From an uncultured bacterium (GTDB lineage Bacteria > Verrucomicrobiota > Kiritimatiellia > CAIVKH01), in assembly GCA_937958885.1 (NCBI GenBank), contig CALGMT010000002.1, forward strand, positions 1-36,578: DNA of 36,578 nt. The letters run 5' to 3'. Below, piece after piece: positions 1 to 12,000 of the stretch (position 1 is the first letter of the stretch; each line of letters begins with the position of its first letter). The position numbers and the translations under genes were made by a program. Under the pieces are notes generated by a model. That model searched no databases, was not told the origin of the DNA, and saw only the letters and a list, made by a program, of their open reading frames with translations.

Positions 1-3000
1 CAGGTTCGTAAACGCATACGCTCCGTTCACATCCGTCGTCGTCGTCGCGATCACCGTGCTGCCCGTCAGCAGGTTCACCACCACGTTCGGGAACCCGGTC
101 TCCCCGCCCTGCTGAATCCCGTCCGCGTTCAGGTCGTTCCACACGAAGTCGCCCAGCGAGGCTCTGGCAAAGAGGCCGGCATCCAGCGTCGGGTTGTTCT
201 CACCCGACACCAATGTCACCGGCGCAGTGAAGCCCGTGATCGGATCGGCGTCGCTGTCCGTTGCGCCAGGTCCGACGTTTTGCAGCGTGAACTCAAAGCC
301 GGCGGGCGGCGTGAAGCCAACGAAGTAGGTACCCGGCACCAGGTTCGTGAAGCTGTAGAAGCCCGTGCCGTCGGTCGTCGTTGTCGCCACGACGTTACTC
401 GCGGCGTCGTACAGCGTCACCGTCACGTTGCTGACGCCGAGTTCGCCGCCGTCCTGCTGGCCGTTGTAGTTCGCGTCCAGCCACACGTAGTCGCCCAAGC
501 TCGCACGGGCGAATAGGCCGGCATCCAGCGTCGGGTTGTTCTCACCCGACACCAATGTCACCGGCGCAGTGAAGCCCGTGATCGGATTGGCGTCGCTGTC
601 AGTCAGGTCGCTGCCCACATCCTGCAGCGTGAACTCAAAGCCGGCGGGCGGCGTGAAACCAACGAAGTAGGTACCCGGCACCAGGTTCGTGAAGCTGTAG
701 AATCCGGTCCCGTCGGTCGTCGTTGTCGCCACGACGTTGCTCGCCGCGTCGTACAGCGTCACCGTCACGTTGCTGACGCCGAGTTCCCCGCCGTCCTGCT
801 GGCCATTGTAGTTCGCGTCCAGCCACACGTAGTCGCCGAGTGCAGCCGGCGTATCGACTGCATAAGGCGCATTGTTCGTCTTCGGCGGCACCGGCGGCGC
901 ATTGGTCGGCGTCGTCGGCGAGGCGACCACGAGGTTCGTGCGATTCGCGCCGATGGTGTCGCCGGCGGCCACGAACGTCACTACAACCGACGTGGAGGCG
1001 CCGGCCGGCAGAGGGCCGACGTTCGCCCAATTGATGACGCCGTCATTCACGTTGTCATCCGAGGCAGGGACGGAGGAGACGTAGCTCAAGTAGGCCGTCT
1101 CGTAGGTATCCTCGAGAGGCACGGTCACAAGATCAACGTCACCGGAGTTTGTCACTGTTATGGTGAAGATGACGTTCTCCCCGATTATCGCGGGACGGCC
1201 GACGGGCAGATCGCGCACCTTCTGGAGCGTGTATCCGGCCGCCGCAATGCGATATGGCGCTGTGTTCGTGGACGGAGGCACCGGCGGCTCGTCCGGCGGC
1301 ACCGTCGGCTGCGTGGACACGGTATTGGTTTGAGCGGCAGGCGTCGAAAGCACTGCGGTGAAGCTCGCCACAATGGTCGTGCTCGCTCCCGCCGGCAGCG
1401 GACCGATATTCGCCCAGTTGATGACGCCGTCATTCACATTGTCGTCCGAGGCGGGAACGGAAGACACGTAGGCAAGATAGGTCGTGTCGTAGGTATCCAC
1501 CACCGGCACGGTCACGAGATCGACGTTCCCCGTATTCGCAATGGTGATGGTGAACTGGATCGTGTCGCCGACCTGCGCGGCGGTCGAGGGCCCCGGGTCG
1601 ATGTTGATTTTGACCAGCGTGTAACCGGCAGCGTCGAGCTTGATACCAAGATCGATCGTCGGGTTGGTTTCGCCTGCCGCAAGCGTGACGGGAACAACGA
1701 ACCCGCTGGTTCGATCCGCATCGCTGTCGATCGTGTCGTCCGATCCAACATCGCGGAAGGTCGCTGAATAATCGGGCGGCAGGGTCGAGAGATCGAATTG
1801 CACGATATACGTGCCGGGCAGCAGATTCGTGAAGGCGTAGGCGCCCGCTACATCGGTCGTCGTGACGCCGATGACGTTTGTCGCCGCATCGTAGAGCCGC
1901 ACGACGACGCCCACCACGCCGGTCTCGCCGGGTGTTTGCAGTCCGTCGCGATTCGCGTCGAACCAGACAAAGTTCCCGAGCGCCGCGGTCATATTCACAA
2001 TCGCGTCGTCGCTGGCCACCACGTTGGTCAGGCCAGGGATCGGCGTGCCGTTTGTGAAGCTCGGCGTGCCGACGACCGTGCCAATATTCGTGACGGCGGC
2101 AGGTACAGCGGAGGTGAACAGCAACGTCGCCGTCCCGCCCGGCGCCAGCACGCCGGGAATCGTGCCGATCACGCCAAGCACGTCGTCCGTGACGGTCACA
2201 CTTGACAGGTGCGTGTCGCCCGCGTTCGTGACCACATAGGTGAAGACCACGGGCGCGCCCGCATTGGTGAAATACACGCCGCCATCGGGCGCGTTTCCGG
2301 CCAATTTGACGATGCCGATCGCGGGCGCGGCCACCTGCGCGGGCGCGCTGGAGGTCTGCGGCGCCAGCGGGGTGCCGTTCGTGGTGCTCACCGTGGACAC
2401 GACCGCGTTTGTGGTGTCGCCCGGCCAGGTGCTGGTTACGGCAGTATAACGCACCGTGACCACCGCCGTGCCGCCCAGCGCGAGAGGGCCGAGATTCGAC
2501 CACGTCAGGGATCCGGGCGCGGCGGCGTCCTGCGCCGGCGTCGCACTGACGAACGCCAACACGGCGGGATCGTACGCGTCGTCCAATCGAACCGGACTCA
2601 ATCCGACTTCGCCGCTATTGGTCACACTCAGCCGGAATAGAATGACTTGGCCCTGGGTGGCGACCCCGACCGGCTCGACGCGTGTCTTGCTGAGCAGATA
2701 GGAAGGTTGCGCCACGGCGACCGGCGCGCTGGACGTCTGCGGCGGCATCGGCGCACCGTTCGTTGTCGTCACCGATGCGACCACTGTATTCGTCGTGTCG
2801 CCGGGCAGTGTGCTCGCGAGCGCGAGGAAGTTGACGATGACACTGGTGGACGCCCCCGAGCCCAGCGGGCCGACATTGGCCCAGTCGATCGTGCCAACAC
2901 CGGACGACGTCTCCGCGGGCGTCGCGTTCTGGAACGCGAGAATGGCGGGATCGAATGTATCCGACAGCGCCACGGTCGAGAACCCGATTGGGCCGGTGTT

Positions 3001-6000
3001 CGTGACAACAATCAGGAACGACACCGCTTCCCCGACGTCAGCCGGACGGCCGATTGGACTGGTCCGCACCTTCGAGATCGAAAAACTAGGCAATTGCAGG
3101 ATCGCCGTGCTGTTTGTCGGCGGCTCGGTCCGTTCGTCCGGATTCGGTCCGTCGGTCGTCGTGTATTCCGAGACGACTGCGGTGTTCGTCACGGTCCCCG
3201 ATGCGCCCGGAACGAGAACCGCGCTAAAGCGGAACTCGATCGATTCGCCGACCTCGATGGAATTCGTCGGCTGGCCGCTCGCCGCGTCGGAGGCGATCGT
3301 AACAGTCGCGTCGCCAGGTGCGCCCGCCGAAACAAAGGTAAACCCGCTCGGGATCGAAACCGGAGTAATCGTGGTTGTGTCGAACCAGACCGAGCGGACC
3401 ACGTCGGTGATTACGACATCGTACGCGGTGGACAACCCGCGATTGGTGACGGTCAGACTGAATTGGACGAGTCCGTTCGTCGGGAAGGTCATGGTCTTCA
3501 ATATTAACAGATTCGGCTCGACGACCTGGAGGACTACCGGGCCGGAGGGAACAGGGTTGGACGGATTGCCCGCATACGTGAGCGTCGCGCGGTTGGTCAG
3601 GAACGTCAGCCCTGTGCCGTCGATCGCGACTGGCCAGCCGTCGTTGCTCGGCACATCGAGCACCATGGCGTCAAATTCGATCGCAAAACTGTTGTTCGCC
3701 GGGTTGTTGTCGCCGGTGACCACTGTGAGCCCGTTGAAGGTGAATGTGACGTCTCCGCCGCTTCCGCCCGCGTTGAGAATCGCGGGTGCACCGGGCAACG
3801 CGCCGCCGAAGCCCGCAGTGTCCACGACCACATTCGACCAGAACGTCATGCCGACGGGAAGATCGTCCACAATCGTCAGATTGGTAATGGTCGATTCCGG
3901 CAGCGCAACCACGAGACGATAAGTGACCACCTCGCCGATCGTCACGTTGGTTCCGGCGGTGTCCACCGGGCCTGTTTCCGACGTGCGGACCAGCGACTTC
4001 GCGAAGGTCATATTCGCGATGCTGACGGTATCGGTCGCCTGCGGACCTGTATAGACGCGCTGAACGCCTGACGTCGGCGCGCCGTCGATGGAGTCGTAGC
4101 GGTCAACGCCGGCCCGATTCGTGTAGATCGCGTTGGGCGCGACCGATTGCGCCAGTTGCGCGGAGAAGGAGAAGATCACGACCTCGCCGACCTCGATGGA
4201 GTTCGTCGGCTGACCGGAAGTCGGATCCGACTCGAAACGGACGGTCGCATTTGGCGCGGCAGTCACTACCGAATAGACGAAGCCGGACGGCACTGACACC
4301 GGCGCAAGGGATGAGATGTTGAGGAAGACGCCTGCGACGAAGTCCGTCACGGCCACGTCGTACGCCGTTGCGAGTCCCGTGTTCGTCACGCTCAACGTAA
4401 CGATCGCGAGATCGCCGGCGTCGCCGACGGCGATATCGATATTCTTGCCGATGCCCAGCCGCGGCTCGATCACGCGCGTGACCACAACGCCCGCCGGTAC
4501 CGGATTCGAGGGGTTGCCCTGATAGGTCACCGTCGCGCTATTGGTCCGCACGGATTGCAGAGCGGGCAAGCCGGTATTGCCCGGCACATCGAGCACGACG
4601 GCATCGAGGAACAGCGAAAAACTGTTGTTGGCCGGATTATTGTCTCCGTCCACCACCGTGTTGCCGAGGAACGTGACAGCAACGGGTTGTCCGTTTGATG
4701 CGAGACCGGAGCCGGACGGCACGGCGTTCAGCGTGCCGAGCGTGCCGCCGAAACCGGACGTATCGGTACGCGCGGAGCCGAGCACATAGGCCATATTCGT
4801 AGGCATCGCATCGTTGACCGCGAGATTTGTGATCGTGCCCTCCGGAAGTGTAATCAGGATGCGATAGGTCACGACCTCGCCGATTTGGGTGTTCGTGCTC
4901 ACCGAATCCACGGGCCCCGTTTCGCTGGTCGTGAACAGCGACTTAACCGCCTGAATGTTCGGGGCCGTCAACACGTCAACGGCCGAGGTCGGACTATACG
5001 TGCGCTGTTGGTCGATCGTCCGGACTCCGGAAATCGAATCCCACGTGACTGCCGCGCGATTCGTGAAGACAGTGTTTGGCGCGAGATTTGAAGAAATCGT
5101 GACATCGAAGGTAAACAGCAGCGAAGCACCCGCCGGCAGGGTTCCGTCTGGCGGAACGGCATTCGTATCCGTTCGAATGACCACATCGTTCGTTTCCACT
5201 GCGAAGATGAAACCCGTCGGCAGGAACGTGTTGCTGACCGACAGCGGATCGAAGTGAAGCGGATCCAGTGCATCGCGGATTTCAATATCATACGCCGTTG
5301 CGAGGCCGGTGTTGGTCACGACCAGCCGCACCTCAACACGATCGCCGGCATCCACCACGGTATTCGTGATGGTCTTCACGATCGCGAGGCGCGGTTCGAT
5401 CACCGGCGTGACGACGACGCCTGAATTGGTTGGAGCGGACGGATTCCCTTGATACGTAATGGACGCCACATTGGTGAGGAACGTCTGATTGCCGGGCAAT
5501 CCATTTATCCCGTTTGTATTCAAGACGATGGTGTCGATGAATAGGGCAAAATGATTATTATTGGTGTTGTTATCCCCGTTCACCACCGTGACGCCCGTGA
5601 AACGGATTTGCACATTCGATCCGTTCGGCGCGACGGTGCCGGGCGGTCCAATGGGCGACAGCTCCTCCAGCGTCGCGAGAACGCCGCCGAAGGCGTTGGT
5701 ATCCGCTCTCGCCGACCCGAGAATGAACCCCATGCCGAGCGGAATCACATCCGTCACAAGCAAATTGGTGATCGAGGTTTCGGGAAGCGAAATATCCAAT
5801 CGGTACGTGACCACCTCGCCGACTTGCACATTGGTGCTCGCCGAATCGACAACGTTCGTCTCGCTTGTCGCGAATAACGACTTTCCGATCCTCAGTCCGG
5901 GCACTGCAAACGTGACACTGTGATTCCCCGTCAGGTTGCGCTCGACGATGTTGGTCGGCGGAGGGCCGTACAACGTGTTCGCCGTGGTCAGGTCCATGCG

Positions 6001-9000
6001 ATTGGTCAGCACCTGATTGGGGCGCACGTTTTGGGACAGCGCCACCTCAAAAATACCCGTGGCCACCGCGCCTGGCGGCAGGGCTACGTTATTGGAAGAA
6101 AACATCTCAAACCGCACACCGCCCGCGATGGGAACATTTGTCCACCCCCAACCAGCCGGTAAGCTGACTAAATTGAACGACGACAGATTGTAGAGGTTGC
6201 TGGCCAACACGTCGGTCACCCGCAAATCATAGGCGTTCGCCAAGGCGGTAGGCCGGTTCGTGACAAAGAGCGTGAACCGCATCACATCCCCGGCGTCCGC
6301 GACGGCGGGCTCGCGAAGTTTTCGCACCGTCATATCATGCGCAACGATGCGATAATTGGGACTGGTGGCGGATATCGACGAGAACCCATCCACAACCCGG
6401 ACCACATTGTTGCTGACACGCGGGTTCGGGTTAACGCCGACATTTATCGCGATATCCAGCGCGACAAACTCCATTTGAAGGAGGAAATAATCGTTCGTGG
6501 CGATCCCGTCAGGAAGATTAGTGACGGCCGGAATCGTGAAGGTGATCGGCTGACCGGAACCGTCCGCCGTGGTGGAACTTCCCGGGGTCGGATCCGGATC
6601 ATTGATGATCAACCCCTCCACCGCCGATGTTGGGAAGACCGGTCCGCCCGGTTGGAGGATAAACTGATACCCGCGCCCAGGGAAGGCCAGCGATGTATCC
6701 GGGTTGGACCCGACCCAGTCGATGCCGGCCGGGACCACATCGGTGATGACCATGTTGGTGACAATACCCTGCGGCACCGCGACGCGGATCTCGTAGACAA
6801 AGCGCTCGCCGATGGTCCAGTCGTTGGTCCCTCCGCTGCCGATGGTGTTCGTTTGCGAGGAGGAGACAAAAGACTTGGAAATGGACCGGATGTTTTCCAC
6901 CCGGATGGGGGCCGGACTGGTGGACACATAATTGTTCAACCCCGCCGGCCCATCGTCGCCGGTGCGCTCATTCCCATTCGTGCCGATGCCCGGCAATGAG
7001 GTCCAGCGCACAAAGGCCACATTGGTAAACGTGCTGCCGACCACCACATTGCTGTCCACGCGCGCGGAGAATACGAACGTCAGCGTCTGATTCGTGGCGA
7101 GCGCAGCGAGCGCGGGGTTGTTGTTCGTCGTGATGGTGATGGTGCTGCCGGACACCAGCGTGCCTTCATCCGGCTCATCATTCGACCCGTCGTCGTCATT
7201 GTCGACGCCGTCCGCGCCGAGGTCAATGCCGGCAAACGTGAGGCCCGGCGGGAGCGTATCGGTGAAAACAACATCATAGGCCGTGGTCTGACTCAAGCCG
7301 CTGTGGCGGATGATATTCGTGAAAATCACGATATCCCCCGCCTGAACTGTATTTGTTCCGACATTGGCGGTCTTCGTGATGATCAGATTCGGCTCCACCA
7401 ACGGCACGGTCGTACTGGACGGCGTCGGCACATTGGTTGCGCCGCCGACGGTGAACGTCGAATCGGCCACATTGGTGATGATCGTCTGGTTGCCGAGTTC
7501 GCCCTGGTTCGCGAGCATATTGCTGACGACGACTGGGATATCGACGACAAAGAGCACATTGTTCGTAATTGGCGAGGGCAACGTGAAGGTGCCGGCGCTT
7601 GGATTCCAAACCCAGTTCGTGATGGCCGGCGACGACCCGACATCGACCGGCGTTCCGAACACGAGATTGGTCGGCAGGCTTTCGGTGACCACGACATTGC
7701 TGAACGTCTGGCCGAAATACTCCGCGCGGATGCGGTAGATCAGGTCCTCGCCGATCCGCGCGGTGCGCGTGACGCCGCCGGGCGGCGGCTCGCCGGAATA
7801 ACGCACGGTTTTCGCCATTGTGTAGCCCAGCCCGAGCGACTGGTCCTGGTCAAAGCCGTAATACACGCCATTGACCGCGCCGATCACGCTGCCGGTCATC
7901 GTGTTGGCGAGCGGCGGCTCGCCCAACGTGTTCGTGAAGGTACAGGCCGGAACGATGCCCGGCTCCAAACACTCGCCCACCACTTCCGCCCGCGCGGAAA
8001 GTGGACCCGCGCCCTGCACGGCGGTCGCGTTAAACACAAGCTGGACCTGGTCGTCCACCGGATCGAGGATGACTCCGGGTAGCGAAACCAACACGTTGGT
8101 GTTGCCCTGTTGCTCAAGGATCATCGCGGTGGTTCCGCTCGAAACGATGTTGCTGGAGACAAACGTCAGATTCGTCCACCCGGCGCCGAACTTGAGGCGA
8201 ATGTGCAGGTTCTCCGCATTCCCCTGCTCCGCATTGTTTTTCACCGTTACCGTGAAGGTGACGATCTGGCCGTTCGTGACGATGAGACTATTCGGTTGCA
8301 GGTCGATGTCCGGATCCGGTTGATTCGGAAGCCCAATGGCGGTCTGTGAAAGCGACTCGCCCCCGGCGCAGAGGTTGTTCAGGCGCACAGTGGACGTTGC
8401 GGATTTGCTCGCGATGACGGCCGGGTCCGGATCTTCGAAATCGAGGTCTGTCGGGTCGGCCAGGCAATCCAATCCCGTGCCGTCGCTGATGAGGTTCAAC
8501 GTGATCCGCACCCAATTCTGGTATCCGAGGTCCATATTGTCGATCCCGTTCGAGGCATCGTCATCGATATCCGTCGCGCCGCTCGATGCCGCCGTGCTGA
8601 AATCGATGAGCGCGACCGATCCGACAGGCGTGCCGGTCAGCGTCAGAATCAATCCGCTGGAGTTGAATTCGCCCGTGCTGGTAGCCGAGGTGAAGATGTA
8701 GCCCGACGGCGCGTTGTTCGAGACGATGATTCCGGTGGCGGTGCCGCCGAGGTTGGTAATGACAAGCGTGCGCGTGCCGCCGCATCGCGTGAGCGAAAGC
8801 CCGCTCGCGCCGTCAACTTGCAATTGCACTTCCGAACTCAAGGTATGGCTGATCGAGTCGCTCAAGGACAGGCAGGACGAATCGCACCCGTAATTCAGGA
8901 AGGCCTGATTCGGAACGGAAGAGATGCAATTTGTCACCGTGCCGGTCACGAGAATGCTGATATTGCTCAAGCTGGCTTCCGACCACGGTCCGCCGCCGAC

Positions 9001-12000
9001 CAGCGAAAGCAATGTGCTGTTGCTCCATACGAGCACGACATTCGGGCCGGACGTGGTCACCGCATCCGGCGGCACGGAAGCGCCGTCGAAGCGAACGACG
9101 GAAGGCATGATGTCGGTCAACTCCATCGCGAAGGCGGGCGCGGCGGAGCCGGGCGCGTGCTGAACGCGCAGGCGATAGACGATTGTATCCCCGGGATCGG
9201 CCACCAGTGTGCCCGCGGTGAAATTGGTCTGGATGCCGTCGAGGTTGCGGCCCTCCTTCGTGAGGTCCAGCACAGGCTGATTGACCGGCATCACGGACTG
9301 GCTCAAAACATTGGTGATGCGGTTGCCGCAAATGTCCACAAATGAACCGCTCGCCTCGAAGCGGTTGTTGCCGTAGACCGATTCGCATCCGACATAGACA
9401 TCATAGAGTATGACCACTTCCTCGCCGGGTTGCAGCGCGGCAAAAGGAGGCACATTCGTTTCGGTGAAGGTGAGCACAGTTGTGACTGCCGGATCCGTCG
9501 TCGCGTTCGTCACGCCGGCAAACAGGTAACGAGTGCTCCCCGCAATATAAACGAATCCCGTCGGGAGTCGGTGGTACACCTCCGCCACTCGGTCAACGAT
9601 CAATCCGCTGTTGCGTATTTCATAGCGCACGGTGTTGGTCGCGCAAAGCGTCGCCTCGGCGGGGAAAACCGTGCGCGTGACGAGGCTGCCCGCGAGCGGA
9701 ACGAACTCCGCGTTGACCGTAATCGGAACCTGGCAGCTGGTGTCCTTGCATCCGTGCGTCGCGCGCAGGGAAACGATGGACTGCAGGCAGTCGACCACGG
9801 TATTCGTGATGCGCATCGTGAAGGATGCCCCGGGCGGCAGATCGTTAACGAATCCGTCGCCATCTGCATCGATCAACCCGCCGAGCACTATGGATGTTTC
9901 GAGCGACCAGATCACGTTCGTTGCGGTGCTGATGATGGGCGCGACCGGTCCGCCGACAAACGTAACCCCCGACGGCTTGATGAATTCGGGCCGCACGTTG
10001 TACGCCGTCCCTGGACCGCTGTTCAGAAACTCGAGGTCCAGCACCAGCGTGTTGTCCTGCAAGTACACCACCTCGGGTTTGATCTGATAGCTCAAGTTCG
10101 CGTCGAGCTGCGGCGGCACTTGGTTGGTCACCGAAAAAGCGGCATACCGCTGCGGGCCGCCGTCGCCGCATCGGTCATTAAAGAGGACCCGGGCATTCTG
10201 CAACTCCGGGATTTCCGCATCGCAAGAACCGCGCAGGAGAAAACGGATCGATCCGACGCCGTTCGTGCGCAGGTCGCCGAGAGTCCACACCAACCGATTC
10301 GAGACGAGCGTCGGCTCGGTCGAGGGTACGGGGGCCCCGCCGATATCGATCATGTTCGAAAAGGTCGTCGAACCGGTCACATACGAATAGCTGCTGGTTC
10401 CGCTGCCCTCCGCATCGAGATCGAGGACGACCTGCACGTCATAAGAGGGGAAAAGCCCGTCCGCGCCGATCGAGACGATCGGGCTGCGGAGTTGATCGAG
10501 GTCGATCCTGCCGTCGATGTAGCCGCAGGATTCCGCAATCAGCGCAGGGGTGAGCGAAATCGCCATCTGGCTGCGCCCGACATTCCACGTCGCGAAATCA
10601 TCGACGGCGCCGCACGGCGGCAGGTTGATGGTGGATCGGTCGATCAGGGTCCCGATGTTCGTCGACGCGATATCGTATCGGATTTCGAGGAAGTTGGTCA
10701 CCGCAGCCGGGTTGGGTACCGCGCTCGCCGCCAGATTGGTGAAGGTCACCACCAGCGAGGGGCTCGTGGAGGCGATCAATGCAAATGCGGTGAGGTCGAT
10801 ATTATTTGCGAAAACGCGGACCGATCCGGTTCCGGCCAGGTAACCCAGGCCGCCGCCGAGATCCGCCGTAAATACGATGTTGTTCCAATTCGTCGGCAGC
10901 GTCGCGCCGGCGAACCCCGAATATCGCTGCGTGATCGTCACCGCTTCGCAGACCTCGGCGACGGGCGTCGGGTCCCACTTTTGCGAGGCATAGGTGCAGC
11001 CGCCGGTGCCGCCGGGTCCCGTCGGACATCCCGCGCCGCGCGTGATCCGGGTAAGGAAAGATTGTCCGCTGCCAGCCACCGTAACGGTGCATCCTTGGCA
11101 ATCTTGGAAGTCAGGCACGGCGATGGTGTTCGCAACAAAACCGTCGGGGCCGCTGCACGCATCCCGAATCGCCATGTCGAACCGTCCGGTGAACACGCCG
11201 GTGCCGTTGAGGGTCGGCGTCCATGTGATCGTATTCGTGTTCGTGTCCAACACACCGCCCGCGGTGATATTTGTCGGATAAAGATTCGTGCTGACCGGAT
11301 AACTGTCCGTGATTGTCACAGTTGTATTGACTAGATTCGTGTACGAGAAAATGACCTGCACCGGGAAGCTGCCGGCATCCCCGCTCACCGATGAGGGCAC
11401 GATTTTATACACGCTCGCGCCGGCGATGTCCGTCAGGCGGGTGAGCGCGGCGACGAATGCGCTGGAGAACGGCACGCCGCAGGAATCTTCATAAAACGCG
11501 AGCATGAAAAGATTCTGCAATTGGATCGTCAGCGGACAGCTTCCGCCCGGCACTAGCTGCAAGGCGACATTCGTGGACGCGCCCGGCGCCAGGTCGCCGA
11601 CAATCACCGCTCCGTTCGTGTCCACACTCGGCCCGCTCAGGGAATAGCCCGGCGGCAGGGCCGGCTGGAAGCGGATATTGCGCGCCTCGCCCGTTTGCGG
11701 CCCGCTTACATTATTGGTGACATACAGTGTGAGGACCACGCCCGTGCAATACGTCACGCCGATCGGCGACGCCGGCGCGAGACTCGCAGTTACGAATGGG
11801 CGCCGATCGACCAGAACGATCGAGGCGCCGGCCGTCTCGCCGCCCAGCGCCGTATCTTCACAGATGCCGTCGGGCACTTCCTGCAATCCGCGACAGCCGA
11901 ACTGCGCGTCCGCTGTATTCTGCAAACCGGCGCACGACACCATCACCGCCGTTACGACAACCGAAACCTCCTGCTGCGGGGCCAGATTCGTCAACGCGGG

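Noticed and set aside
1430-2503. 357-codon minus-strand frame within the giant gene
   Set aside because: It is in another frame of the same strand, is Arg/Cys/His-rich, and overlaps well-recognised DUF11 and SdrB sequence.
9430-11334. 634-codon plus-strand open frame (and many shorter plus frames from 280 to 12468)
   Set aside because: It is antisense to the giant surface gene and gives an Arg/His/Gly-rich translation without domains, typical of a shadow frame in G+C-rich repeats. The minus frame carries clear domains throughout.
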